Shown piece after piece: positions 11,250 through 23,600 of a DNA stretch of 64,000 nt. The stretch spans positions 19,417,601-19,481,600 of the forward strand of contig CM073322.1 in the NCBI GenBank assembly GCA_037043015.1, read 5' to 3'. Numbering within the stretch: position 1 is the first letter of the stretch; each line of letters opens with the position of its first letter. The notes under the pieces were generated by a model that saw nothing but the letters and a program-made list of their open reading frames with translations, was not told the origin of the DNA and searched no databases. The stretch comes from Bryum argenteum. Taxonomy: Eukaryota; Streptophyta; Bryopsida; Bryales; Bryaceae. The translations under genes were made by a program, and so were the position numbers.

Positions 11250-12659
11250 TATACATTTTTTTGCCATTTTTATTTATTTTTATTACCTCCAAATTCACAA
11301 ACTCATAAAGGCACCACTCATTGTTCAACGTTTCTCAAAAAAACATAGTAACTAACGTAGTGCATGTTATTCTATATCATTGTTTATAGACCTTTTCTAG
11401 AAAACAATTTACATGAAGATCAAAAAAGCCGAATGATTCTCTGATATTATGCTTGAGCGTATCAATTGATAACCTATATGGAAAAAATTTGACCAAGTTG
11501 TTTGGAATAACAATCTTCGAGCTTCTCTTCGCACCATGGAGACAAAACCTCATGAGTAGTGCCCAAAAAAAAAATGTGCACACACTTTGGGTGCTATGAT
11601 ATTGCGATTAAAAAACACCCAATAGTCAATCACTTAAAAATAAGCTTAAATATAAGACCTTACGGTGAAAAACTAAACTTTAAAAAATAAATAGATAAAA
11701 AAGTAAGTAAATAAATAATGACACCCATGGGAGTACATGAAGGTAGAAAATCGCACATTTCAAGTTTCAAGCTCTTGAAAAACACAAGGATTTTTATCAA
11801 TCGTTTCAAACAAAAATCAAAATATTAAATTAATGATTTTAAGTATTTTAGAGTAAAAAGTGGCTGACTTTCGACAAATGCAACATCAAACTTTTCATTA
11901 TTTTATTATTTTGTTTAGAACCAATGAATGTAAAAATCGATTGCAGTAATTCACTCTGGACCGGAGCACATAACAAAGCTCGGCGGGTGATGCTTTTTCA
12001 TAATAATTACATCGAGATCAGAGTATCGATGTTTAAAACGAGCATTTACTTCCTAATTATTGGAATCTGAATGTGCCACTTGGAATGAAGAGAAGTCTTT
12101 TCATGGTTGGACTTAATAAACCTTCACCGGAACTTCCTTTCCTAGTTCATACCTTCCGATGTTCTTGAAGGATTCATCATGTTGGAATCTTTATACTCCA
12201 TAAACCTAAAGGTCCTTAAAGGTCCTTCCACTCCTCAATGGGCAGCCCGAAATTGGATCTCAGCATCTTTTGGACTTGGGCAACATGAATAGTGCACTTT
12301 TTGAACTTGGGCAGCATGAATGAACCAATCAATGATGAGTTTGCAACTTCCTACAAGGTTTTGTACAATCCCAACCTACCTACCACAATCCTTTCAAAGC
12401 ACAAATCACTCATACAAATTGCGATTTGAATTGTAGGATTTCACTTTGTAGATGCATCACAAAAAGGTGACCAGAATGATATAAAAAAATAAGTGAAAAT
12501 TTGAGAATCAAAAGAGCTACAGGCAAGATTCTGTTGGAAAACAGCCCGAGGGGCTGACCTGCGCCTCTAAGGGTTAAGTGGAATCTCTCAACTCCATATT
12601 TTTTGTGGACCCAAGCATCACTCATTCGCCACTCAATGAAGTAGCAACTCCTATAAATT
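11250..12659. other. No gene seen; contains a dispersed repeat
   Basis: Bases about 11,290-11,900 are related in the same orientation to about 38,095-38,700. The shared run includes 'gaaaacaatttacatgaagatcaaaaaag' in diverged form and an encoded minus-strand peptide resemblance (RFCLHGAK versus RYCFHVAK). This is probably an old transposon copy of unknown class. No host exon is visible. Confidence 0.4.
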
Positions 12660-12670
12660 GCTATAGTGAA

Positions 12671-12767
12671 GATAAATAGATAGAAACTCCGGTCCTTTCT
12701 AAGGGGCCGGCGTGAATGAAGAGTCCATTTGTAATGCTAATATCCCGATGGCCACCCGACAAGGGGT
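12671..12767 (-). mobile_element. 97-bp 5'-truncated Dualen-like LINE tail
   Basis: The sequence GATAAATAGATAGAAACTCC is followed by a stem-loop (CCGGTCC ... GGGGCCGG). The following sequence closely matches the copy at 5,041. It is flanked by an 11-bp duplication, GCTATAGTGAA (12,660-12,670) and GCTGTAGTGAA (12,768-12,778). This is a dead-on-arrival insertion of only the last ~100 bases of the element. Confidence 0.75.
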
Positions 12768-13382
12768 GCTGTAGTGAACTAGCAATGTACTTGTCATCCC
12801 AACTGAAAAGATCTTTATGTGGTACTTTTATAAAATTTCCGCGTGTCTACCATATCCTCATATTATGTATACTGATTTTATATATTTCCTTTTTTTATTC
12901 TTTTTTCTCTTTTTTTTACATAATCCAAAAAACATAAAAGAAGGGACGTAGGTAGGTTGGTGAGTTGAGTTGGTAGGTTGGTACGTTGGTGGGTAGGAAG
13001 GATCGCCATACAGTATTTTATTATATACTAGTACGCTCCCCGTCGTCCCGGCGGGGAAAATCTTTACATGGTATCCCGTGTCTACCATTTCTCAAACCGT
13101 ATTATTATCCAACAGACATACCTACCTGTTATCCAACATACCAACCTACCTACCTTCGTTATTAGGACGATTTTAGATATCTAGCAATGTACCTCTCGTC
13201 CCGACGGGAAAGCTCTTTATATGGTACTTTTATAGAATTATCTCATATCTACCATTTCCTCATATTATGTTTATTATTTTTATATAGTAAGGTACCCGTC
13301 GTCCCAACGGAGAAGCACTTTATATGGTATTTCAAATAAGTATCTCGTGTATACCATTCCATAATAATTTTATATATGCCCT

Positions 13383-13404
13383 TGTGTGTGTGTGTGTGTG
13401 TGTT
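13383..13404. repeat. (TG)n microsatellite followed by poly-T
   Basis: A pure TG dinucleotide run is directly followed by a run of T. It lies inside the Helitron-like cluster. Confidence 0.9.
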
Positions 13405-13502
13405 TTTTTTTTTTTTTGATATAATTTAATTTAATTCATTTAAATTTAAATAATCTAGAAAACATAAAAGAAGATAGGTGGATAGGTTGGTTGGTAAGTT
13501 CG

Positions 13503-13655
13503 TAAGAAGGTAGGTTGGTACGTTGGGTAGGAAGGTTTGGTGAGTAGGAAGGTTTGGTGGGTAGGAAGGTTTGGTAGGTAGGAAGGTTTGGTGGGTAGGA
13601 AGGTTTGGTAGGTAGGAAGGTTTGGTGGGTAGGAAGGTTTGGTAGGTAGGAAGGA
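13503..13655. repeat. Minisatellite, TAGGAAGGTTTGGTGG-like units
   Basis: Roughly eight 16-base units alternate GGTGGGTAGGAAGGTTT and GGTAGGTAGGAAGGTTT. Related TAGGTTGGTA sequence also occurs at about 12,945-13,005 and 13,825-13,885. Each array leads into a conserved 'ggatcgccgaacagtatt' type segment. Confidence 0.85.
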
Positions 13656-13899
13656 TCGCCGAACAGTATTATGTTATAGAAGTAGACTAGTATGATACCC
13701 GTCGTCCCGACGGGTAAGGTCTTTACATGGTACTTTCAAAAAAGTATGCCGTGTCTACCATTTCCCCAAACGGTTTTTTTGCTCCCTTTTTCTCTCTCTT
13801 TATTCATATTTTTGTAATACATAAAAGAAGGTAGGTAGGTTGGTAAGTTCGTAGGTTGGTAAGTTGGTACATTGGTGGGTAGGAAGGATTGCCGAACAA

Positions 13900-15182
13900 T
13901 ATTTTATTATAGAAGTAGATAGATAGATTTAGACTTCTAACGCCCAAGGGGGGTTTTGAGCCTAAAAATTGTATTTTTAGGAAAAGTGTCGTAAATGAAA
14001 ATGAAGGCAAGCTATTTAGATCTTGGTCATATAATCTTGTAATATACTTGTTGTAGGTTGTGTAAATCAAATTTGGAGTCATAAAACTTTATTGGTTGCA
14101 AGGTCATAACATATTGGTACTGAATAAAGATCAGAGAATATTAGCATTTTCACTTTGAAGAGTTAATGCTATCAACAAACATATAACAATGAAAAGTTCA
14201 ATAGCTACGAAGTTGTCCAACCTCATCTCAACAATACTCTTGTACAAAAAAATATTCATAATGGCTCAAATAATAGCCTTGCAAGGATGAAAGTTGCCAA
14301 ATTATTTACAAAGGAAAAAGGGCCTAAATCTGCACCCTTGCACTATAATTCTTGTCTTCTTTTTAAAACACCTTTGATTGGGTCAAAGTCTTCACCACTT
14401 AAACTAGACTTCATTTGGAACCTATTCCAAAGAACAAAGTTCAAATCCAACGGTGGTGGATGAAGGAGATATAGCTTCTCAAAAATCATCCACTTTTTTA
14501 CTTATTTCAATGTAGAAACATCATTGAAGATCCAATACCAAAAGTAGTTGGACTAAAAATCTTCTAACTACAAAGTTGTTAGATTTCATCTAAAGATCAT
14601 GATCATTTAAAAATATTTCATAAAAAACTATTTTTGATTTTGTATAATAGACTTGCAATGGTAAATCATGCCCAATGTTAGAAAACCCAAAAACTAAAAC
14701 TACCTTCACTAAAATGCATGCCAATGTTTTATGTTTAATTTTTCAAGTCTCCAATTTATACCACACAACTAGACTCGATTTGGGACCCAACCCAAGTGAC
14801 TTTGTTTAAAACAAAGTCTAGATGAAGAAGTAATGGCTCATCAAAATTTCTACCTTTCATCCAAAATATTGTTTTTCGACATCTTGGGAAAGTTCAATTA
14901 GCGTGAGTTCAAAATGCTTAAGAATTGTTCAACCCCTAAAGGTCTGAGCGTGCTGTGGCGACCAGTACAATACAGTGTATTCTGGTTGTATTTGGAGTGA
15001 ATGCACACCTTTAATGGGTTTGAGTTCAAAGAAGAAGTTGACATTTGAATTAATGCGGTTCTAGTGAGCTATTACAATTCTAGTTTAGAGTTTCTTGTTG
15101 GTAGCAAATCCTAATTATACGACACGTACATACTATCCCCAAGGGACTTTTAAGGGTTAAAACTCAAGATTCTAACAAAGTG
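13900..15182. other. No gene seen; one possible piggyBac-type MITE
   Basis: The sequence is AT-rich. About 14,929-15,160 begins 'caacccctaaaggtc' and ends 'gacttttaagggttaa'. This resembles the CCCTTAAAAGTC ends of the MITE at 46,374, but the left TTAA is degenerate. No exon is visible. Confidence 0.35.
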
Positions 15183-15204
15183 TGTCACCAATCAGATAGA
15201 TAGA

Positions 15205-15240
15205 TAAGAACTCCAATCTTCAAATCAAAGATTGGCGTGA
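15205..15240 (-). other. 3'-terminal stem-loop of the LINE
   Basis: CCAATCTT (15,213-15,220) pairs with AAGATTGG (15,228-15,235) around a 7-base loop. It lies just inside the GATA tail. The same position in the 5,041 and 12,671 copies holds a different but still paired stem, so the structure appears conserved. Such 3' hairpins are recognised by the reverse transcriptase in several LINE groups; that role here is inferred. Confidence 0.7.
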
Positions 15241-15469
15241 ATACAGCGTCTATTCGTAATGTCTTTACCTCAATGGCCACAGGACAAAGAAGGTAATAGA
15301 ACATAACTACTCACCCCTTACGGGAATAGACACTAAACTATACGAAATTGAACTGAACTATAGTAACCGAGATAAAATTAAACTAAAGTAATAAAGACAG
15401 AGCTATTTGAGATGTGAGTGTTTTGGCAATGCAATAGGTGCTTTAAGTGGGATTTAGGTGGGTTTGTGG

Positions 15470-15560
15470 TCACCAAGCCGTGCAGTCCTAGGGTGGTTGA
15501 GGTGTGGGACGTTTGTAATTGTGCTGGTCCGAGTTCGAACCCCGACGGGCTCGTTTGAGC
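15470..15560 (+). other. tRNA-like (Pol III promoter-like) segment in the LINE 3' UTR
   Basis: On the plus strand, TAGGGTGGTTGAGG (near 15,489) resembles a tRNA A box. GTCCGAGTTCGAACCCCGAC (about 15,526-15,547) resembles a tRNA T arm with a B box. The spacing of ~40 bases is compatible with a tRNA-derived SINE head inserted antisense to the LINE. I could not define target-site duplications or a 3' tail, so it may also be a chance or ancestral part of the 3' UTR. Confidence 0.4.
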
Positions 15561-15793
15561 AGTACGCATGGCTTGGGGCTGTCTGTGAGTATATGGCAGG
15601 AAAATAATATCAACCACCCGGCCCCTACCCGAGAAGCTGAGACTGAAGCAGTGCGCTGCTAACAACAGTGGTTTGCACCACTACCCGCCCTTTTGTTTGT
15701 CATGGTGGCTCGAAATTGGTGAGGAGGGTTTGGTGGTTTTTTAGTTTTCGTTTATGTAGAAGAATTAATGCGGCGTGTCTTATAGCTATTGTG

Positions 15794-18700
15794 TTAATTG
15801 ATTTGAATGTGTCTTTGATTTGTTTTTTTGGTTAGTTTAAATGTGGTTTCTAATGAAGTCATGGAGGGCGTGTGGATTGTGCCTCTGGCGCCTGAGGTGA
15901 TGACTATGAGAGGGTTGACTTTCCACCCACGGGAAACTATTGAGTCTAGTAGTGGTTGATATTTGTTGAATTTATTTGTGATGGTTTCTTGCGGAAATCT
16001 ATCGTTACAATATGTGAATTCAACGTATTGGATGACAATGTTGTCGTTGGGATGTTGTGGGGGTGTGCCTTGGTGTGGGAGACCTATTACGCATAGTAAG
16101 TCAGGTCTAAATCGTGCATTGCAGTGACATCTACGTGTGTCGCAAGTGCAAGGAAGGAGCCAGCTTGGAACTGTGTTATTAGGAGGTGCGTTGAAGTGTT
16201 TTCCGGCATTTATGAGTGTGTAGTATCTAGATTTGGTGTTTGACAGGATGAGTTGTTTAATGGTTTTAACTGCCTGATTGTGTCTGGTAACTCTAAGTGC
16301 GTGTATATTTGGTTGGGGGCATTTGAGTAGGACGTGTAGCCACGTGTCTACGTCTGCGGAGTTGCAGATAGGGCATGTCTTTGATGGGAACCTTATATGT
16401 CCAAAGAATAGTTGTTTTCGTGCGTGTCCCATGTATTGTCCTGTTCGGAATTTTAGTATGCTAGTGATTTGAGAGTCTGTAATTGTTGGATTTTTCCAGA
16501 AGGCATTTGAAGATTTTGCATGTATATCCGGATTGGAGGTCCATTTGTTTATGTTAGGAAAGTCTTCTGCAAGTTTTTTAAGGTTGTTTTCACGGTCATA
16601 TTCGTCAAGGTATGTGTGGAGGTTTCTGACAGGACCTTTATCCGGTCTATGGTGTGGCCCCGGCCATATATCTTTTTGGTAATAGAAAGGGGTGATGTGT
16701 GCAAATTCGTGGTGTTTACGGGCGAATTTATAGTTTTTCTCGTTTCCTGCTTTCGCGAGTTTGTCTGCTTTTTCATTTCCAGAGATGTTAATGTGGGCTC
16801 GTACTTTGTGGAATGTGGTGGGTTGTGTGCGTATTTTTAGCATGTTGGTGATATCAATGAGGGTGTTTTGGTCAGGGTGGTTATTTTGTAGAGTAGGGTG
16901 TGTTAAATGTGTTTGTAGAACGTACAAACAGTTTATGCAATCAGTAAAAATATGTGCAGGTTCGTTTATGTATTTTGTTGTGAGGATTTTGAGTGTTTTG
17001 TATATGGCCATAAGTTCTGCTCGGAAGATTGTTTGGAGTCCCGGTAATCTTTTGGAGATTTGTATATCTGATTTGGTTGGGTTGTAAATTCCATAACCAG
17101 CTGTTTCAGGTAGCCAATGGCCAGAGGTTGTTTCTTGGGGGGGTATAAAAGAGCCGTCTGTGTAGTAGCTATATTGTGGTGGGAATTTGATGGGAAGATG
17201 TGTATTGTATTGTGGAAGTGGAGGTGTGTTTGAGGAATTAAATGTATAGATTGGAGGGTATAGTAGTTTTGTCCAGTTTTTGTTTTTGTTGACCGTAGTA
17301 TTTTCTGGGGTAGAGGGGATTTCTTGCAGCTGAAATTGTGTGATAGAGAGGTTTCTAAGTGTGGTTGTAAGGTTTTGTATATCTGCTGGGGTGGTGAGAT
17401 TATGTCGTTTATGGTGGATGCAGAGGATTTGGATCGTGTTTGGGTCGGTGCGGGGTTTAGAGTGATTAGCGGGTATTGTGGGTTCTTCGTATGTTATTGT
17501 GTTGACAAAATGTGCTAAAACATGCGTATCTGGGAACTCCGTGGAGTATGGGGTAGGATTGTGGAACCACTGTATGTCTGGTAGGACAACAATGGTTGTG
17601 GCATTTTGATTTTGTTGCGCGGCTAATCTGGCCCAGTGTATCGTTTGTTGAGCGGTTTCGTTGTTGTGGGGGTGGGCGTAACCAATGCCTTGCCATTTAT
17701 ATTGAAATGCAAGCCCACTGGAGCCAAATATTCTATCACGGGGGAATATAGAGTAATATTTTGTAATTTGAAGTGGGCAGGTTACTGGGGAAGAGAAGTA
17801 TGTGTGTGTAATTTGGAAAGTTGTGATAAGTGTGTCAATTATGGCAGTTGGGAGCGTGTGATGGTTTGTTGTTTTGGGATTACGTTTGGAGAGAGTGTGG
17901 TTGTAGCGTTTATATAAGAGAATTATTTCAGTTTCAAATGATTGGGTTGGGGGGGTTAGCCCGTGGTTGGTGTTAAGGCATGAGTGGTATTGCTTCCATA
18001 GCCATGTGAGTCTTGAGGTGGGGATGGTGAGGAGGAAATGACCGGTATTATCGAATAAATGTGATGTATGATTTAGGACTTGTATGGGAGGGGAATTTGT
18101 GAGGATATCTTTGTTTGGGTTGCAATCTTGGAGATGAATTTGTGTGAGAGGTATGTTTGTTGGAGGTGGGATGAAGCGGGTGTCTTTTAATTGCGGTGGT
18201 GTAAAAGAGGTGCTGATGATGTGTTTATATAGTTTGTGTTTTTGTTGTGTGTAGTAATCAAATAGAAGGTTAAGATTATGTCTTATGGCTGTCGGGTGGT
18301 TTGGGGGAAATAATTCTCTAGGAGAGAGCCAAGTGTGGTATGTGGGTTGGTTGTTTATTTCCCAATGACATATGTACATGTTAGAGGAGTGTCTTATTTT
18401 GTATTTGTCTGTTTTGGTAACTAGTTTGTGTGCAGAGATATGGTGTATGGGAAAGTTAATCGGGTCGTTGATGATTTGTTTGGGTGGCGGTATTGTTGGT
18501 GTCATTGGTGGGAGAGATGGGTGTGCTGGAGGTAAAGGGGTATGGGGAGATATTTCGTGATTATGTGTGATATATTTGTTGTATAGAAGATGGGATGGTG
18601 GGTGTGTGTTGCACGGATGTGAACATTCAAGAGTACAATTATTCTGGCAAAAGAGTTGTTGTGCTAGATTTAGGGCACTTCGTTCTAATTTTGTAGGGTT

Positions 18701-20691
18701 TTTATAATATGTTCTGAAGTCTATGGGTGACATGAGGGTGGTACCATTTGGAAGTGTGAGGTGCTTTATTTTGTATATTTTGTGCCGTAGCAATTTATGT
18801 AATAATTTGAGGGATAGTTTGGGATCGAGGTGAGGTAGAAGGTTTGATGCTTGGGACATCCATTGTGTTTCTAATTCAGTGGCTTCTAGTTGGAAGTTGT
18901 CTAGTGTGCTTTGTAGGTGGATTCCACCAGATTCTCTTAGTAAGAAGAGCGTTCTGGTGATTGGAGAGTGTATACAGTCGTGATATTTTATTCGGGGAAT
19001 GTCTTTGGATCCACCAAATTTGGCTAAAATGTGTTGGGTAAGGCCTTGATAGATTGGGCCAAGTTTGCTTTTATCATTTAGTGCATTTGTTAGTTGGTCT
19101 CCAATGCATCTAAGGTAAGCATTTTTAAGGGAAAATGCTTCAAGACCAAAGTCTTTGTGTGGTAATTGTGCTATAACATTTGCTGTACATTTTGGTAGAC
19201 CACATATCGTTTTCTGGATGCTGGATATTTTCTTATCTAGTTTTTTGATCATTGGCAGTGAGAAGGGTACTGCATAGAAGCTATATGCGACGCCTGCACG
19301 TATTACTGTATCCACCATGCTGATTTTTTGTTTCATTGTAGCGGGGCAGTTAACAAGTTTTTGGCATTGTTCAGTAAGTTTTTTGGTGGTTATGTGTGTT
19401 TGAAGTTTCCATTTTAGTGTTGGTACTACTTGGATGCCGAGATATGGGTAGGCTTCGTTTTGATGTAGTGTTGGTAATGACTCATTTTTATAGTTGATGT
19501 TTTGTGTTTGGAGGAGGTTTTTGAAGGCGGTAGGTGTGAGTTTGGATTTGTTTGGGCAACCTGTAACCGCGCATTTTTGTGTGCCAACTTCGAGTCCTGA
19601 CCAGTCACTGAATTTTTCAATTTTGTTCATTTGTGTTTGTAGTCCTTGGAGGTTAGCAGTAAGGGCGGCTAAATCGTCAGCGTATGCAGCGGAACTGATG
19701 GTTGTTTTTGATGTGCCAAATTTATATCCGTAATTTCCTCTTTGTAACCATCTAAGGAGAGGTTCTAAGAATATGATAAAGAGATATGGGCTTAGTGTGT
19801 CACCTTGGATGGTGCCTCTTTGGATTGGAATTGGTTTCGTTTGTCCAAAGTGTTCGCCGGTGTATATGGTGGTGGAGTGAGAGTAGATATTTCCAATTAG
19901 TGCAACAGCATCTTCTGGGTAGCCAAGGTCTTTCATTATTGCTAAAAGTCTTGCGTGGTCCAGGGAACCAAAGGCATTTTTGAAGTCGATGTACATAATG
20001 TAAATGTCTTGGTTTGTGAATCTGGCATCTTCAAGTGCAGCTGTGATAAGTTGGATTTGTCTTGATGTACTTCTTTCAGCGCGGAAGCCTTCTTGGGTGT
20101 CATGAAGTATTTGGTGATGTTCGCCATAGGCTGATAGAATAAATGTAAGGGTGCTGGTAAAAAGTTTATATATTGTGTTAGCTAAGGCAATGGGTCTGTG
20201 GTTCGGGAGAAGTGAGGGGTCGCCTTTTTTGTATAATAATATAGTAAGGCTTGTTTTCCATGATGCGGGTATTTGTTTTTGTTTATAGCAGTGGAAGAAG
20301 AAGAGGTATAGAAGTGTGTGAAATGATTCTGGCATATGTTTGAGGATAGAGTTGGGAATCTTATCTGGTCCGGGGGCTTTGTTTTGTGAAAGATTTTTTA
20401 GGCAGATGTCGTAAATTTCGCGATTGTAGTATGTATGTAAAGAGATTCCTGGGGTACCTCTCTTTTCAAGGGTAAAACCATCCAATTCATGCCATGGATA
20501 TTGGCGTACTGCACATGTACAGTTTTGAGAATGTTCCGGTTGATAGTAACATGTTGGAATGGTTGGGCGATTAGTGATGGATTGTTGTAAAAATATTTCC
20601 TGAGTTATATCTTCTGGGCTAGTAAGGATTTTGTTGTTGTGAGTGGTAATGCAGTTGAGTGGTGGAGTTTCTAGATTTTTGAAAACACGAT
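15794..20691 (-). CDS. ORF2 3' part: reverse transcriptase, RNase H, zinc finger, putative RLE
   Basis: This is the C-terminal half of the LINE polyprotein, which copies element RNA at a nicked target. Residues below are counted from 20,485. The reverse transcriptase has GFRAERST, DFKNAFGSLDH (~165), QGDTLSPYLF (~230) and the catalytic YADDL (~267). RNase H has YYTDGSF (~1,106), FRAELMAIY (~1,155), FTDCIN (~1,180) and GNEKADKLAKAG (~1,240). A zinc finger CPIC...H...C lies at ~1,372. After a Cys/His segment come RFRPDLL (~1,458), VEFTYCND (~1,487) and GWKVNPLIVITSGA (~1,520), in the order of a PD-(D/E)XK restriction-like endonuclease. The frame has no stop from the insertion junction at about 20,691 down to TAA at 15,794, so an upstream ATG is not needed: this is the downstream piece of a split ORF2. 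The second endonuclease is the least certain call. Confidence 0.88.
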
Positions 20692-23600
20692 TGTCGTGAG
20701 TTACCAGACCGAGAAGACCAAAAACAGCACAATTTTACTTATACAACCAAGCAAAATGGTTCGCCTTCCGGGTAACGTTCCACGGAGATTCTGTGAAGTG
20801 TGAAGACCAAATGAAATCCGGACCAACAACCTATGGACGCTACAACGACAGAAAACGTTCTAATCTACCGGATTAGGGAACTCGGGGAGGGGTTGGGGTC
20901 TGACTAGCTCCCAAACCCAAAACCCCAAGGAAACCAAACTTTGCGTCGATCCGGTGGTTTTCTAGATTGAACGGCCTCCCCCGGGGGAGGGGGACTTAGT
21001 ATCCTGTGGTGATTTAGTTTAACCTCCGTAAATCCTCGGAGGGTCTTTCCTATTTATTTGGAAGAGCGCGGAATGTCGCTCCCTACCGGTTGGTTAAGGT
21101 GTCCGGAGTTCCACCCTTAGTATCTCGACTACCCTTTCCTTCTCTCTCGGGGAGTTCCTTCCTTGCTACTCGCCACTATCCGGATTCTCACCCAAACAAG
21201 GTCACACAAAGAAGGCCCGGTTTCCTCCCTAACTGAGCCAACGAGGGGGTTGTTTACTCGTGACCCGGATCACAAGTGGGTGGTATCCCGCCACTTAATC
21301 CATTAGAGTTCCAATAACATAGAACCGGGTTCGTACCCTACTCCCGGGAGAGGCTTTCTCAACCGAACATCCCATTCGGGAGGTTGGCAATCAAAGCGTT
21401 TCTTGCTAACCCTAGTACCTCACCCAACCCGGTTAGTGTATCACCTTCCTAGGTGACGACTACTCCCGATATGCTCTAGTACTTCTCACACGGACCTCTC
21501 ACCGACTCACTCTCTCCTAGAGACCTCTCCCGGGTTCCGGGATTGCAACCACCGAATCTACGAGGGACTTCCCGTATCCACGACCCGGCTCGGACATCAA
21601 CTACGCACACACTATTACAAGATCACGACTTACACAATCACGAATTTTAGGTGCAAAGATCAACCTTTACTCACAGTGCGGAACACAGAGAAGACCCGAA
21701 GGACTCCGCAGAGTCTTGATAAAGAGAGGGTCCCGGTTTTCCGGAAACCCTATCAGATCCGGAATTCTCGGGCTTCCGAGATTCCCGGGTGAGTGGCCAA
21801 AAAGGCACCTACTAATCCTACCCATTCTAACCTAACTAACTACTGACTAGTGTCTTCTTCCGGCGGCGTGGGTCGGCTCGAGGGGTTTGACGGCGGCGTA
21901 TTCATCCCGAAGGGCCTCGCCAACTCGCGGGAGGAATCTCCCTCCCCGATCAACCGGGGTGGATGTAAAATCTCGGATTTTACTGCGTCCTCCGGCTCTT
22001 CCACCTGTCCCGGAGTGCCTTCAACTTCGATGGAGGGGGCACGGGGTGGACTTCCTCTTCTTCATGAGGAACCACGAGTTCCTCCAGCTGTACCTGAGGG
22101 CCCACGGGTTGGACCTCAACTTCCTCTTGAGGACCTCGGGCTCCTCCTGCCGCCCTTGTTCGCCCGGGATCTCCCACCTCGTTGACTTGGGCCTCCGGGT
22201 GAGGTATTACCTCTTCAACCTTGTTCGGGAGTCTTGCCCTTCTCCCGACATCGCCATCCGGGTGCTCATCCGGTTGTTGAGAGGGGTTCACCTCTCCTTC
22301 CACCACTGCTCCACCTCGGAGGGACCGGGTAATCCCGGGTTCTCCCGAGGTATCCGCTTCCCGAGGGGGAGTCGCGGCTCGTTCTCCCTCCCCGTTCCCG
22401 GAATGGCACCGCCGACCGGGATCCTTTGCTCCTTCGGCGGTCGGGGGCACTTCTTCTATTTCCATGGGCACCGCCCCTCCGTGGGCACCTCTGGGGTGCG
22501 ATTACCTCCTCTTCCGGAAGGGCTTCCCGAATCTCCACGTGGGGAGGGCCCCCAACGACCTTCCAAAGAGGTGCGGAACTCCTTGAGACATCGGGTTGAT
22601 GCCGTGGCGTGCCTCTGAGCGGCTCCGAGGATTGGGGTGATTCACCGATCCCAATCCGAGCATCATAGAAGGCCGCCTTCGTTTGGGCCTCTCGCATCCG
22701 GTTGCAAAGACCTTCAAGATGGAGTGCAAGACCGTCCGATCAATGTTCGCAACCTCCGGAGCGCGGCCTCCCCGCTCCTCCACAATCCTCCCGAGGGCTT
22801 CCACCTCCGGATGTGCCTCCGTGTCCGAGGGGTCCGGTCCACACCGGACTCCCACGGATGCCTTCTCCTTTGGCCGGGCCTTGACACTGACTCCACCTTC
22901 TCTCTTCTCGGCTTGGCGTTTCCCGCCGCATCTCCTCGGCCAACTCCGGGTACTGTTCCACGTTGGGGGTCCGAAAACCCGTCGAGTCGCGCCCGGGAGG
23001 TGAACAATTGTTCATTCTCCCGATCTACCTCTTCCATGGCCACCGGATGGGGTGGAGGATACCCTCGGCCGGGTATCCGGTAGTAGGGGCGGGGAGCACC
23101 GGGGTGGTGTTGCCCGTCCCGGGGTCACATGTCCTCGTGGGGGACTCGAGCCGCCACCGATCTTTGGAGTGGCCGGGCGGGGTCAATCCTCCGCTCCGTA
23201 ACTCTAGTCGGGGAGGTGTGGCCTTCTCCGGGTGTCCTCCTCCTCCGCAAGGAGCACCTCCTCTTCGTCTTGGGGCTCTCTCCCGGGATCGGCTCGGCTA
23301 TCGGGCGAGTCGGATCTTGCATTGGCGCAGGATCCGGACTTGGGGCACGCTCCTCCTCGACGGCCCTCGGCTGTGCCACCGGACTCGCTGACCTCTTCCT
23401 CTTCTTGGCCTTGCGCTTCAGGTTGGGCACTCTCCCTCCTGGGGGTCTCTGTCCGGGTGGAGGCACCTCTGCAATAGCCTCTGCCGCAGCCACCTCCTCG
23501 TTCGGGACCTCCTGTACCACCGGGGGTGGGATCCGGACGGGAGAACGTCTTCTCCCAAAGCCGGTCGTATCCTTCCTCCTCACCCCTCGGGATGGTCTTG

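Larger units (their letters stand above)
12779..13770 (-). mobile_element. Cluster of Helitron-like 3' termini
   Basis: About five copies of a ~75-bp motif start near 12,779, 13,028, 13,191, 13,287 and 13,686. On the minus strand most end in a GC-rich hairpin (such as CCCGTCG-GGA-CGACGGG), then 7-9 bases, then CTAG followed by T or A. That layout is the hallmark of a Helitron 3' end. The copy near 13,290 ends CTAT instead. Shared internal words are 'ctttatatggtactttta' and 'gtgtctaccatttcc'. No Rep/helicase gene is present and I could not define 5' TC ends, so these would be non-autonomous. Assignment to Helitrons is an inference. Confidence 0.5.

Noticed and set aside
13503..13655. CRISPR-like regular repeats
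   Set aside because: The units are directly adjacent 16-base minisatellite repeats with no unique spacers, in a eukaryotic genome.
20692..20850. A short ~160-bp LTR ending at CGACA near 20,850
   Set aside because: The matching segment at the other end of the insert shows no similarity.
21850..23083. Plus-strand frames in the GC-rich insert as genes
   Set aside because: They are antisense to the better-supported minus-strand protein and consist of Pro/Arg/Ser-rich low complexity expected from GC-rich shadow frames.
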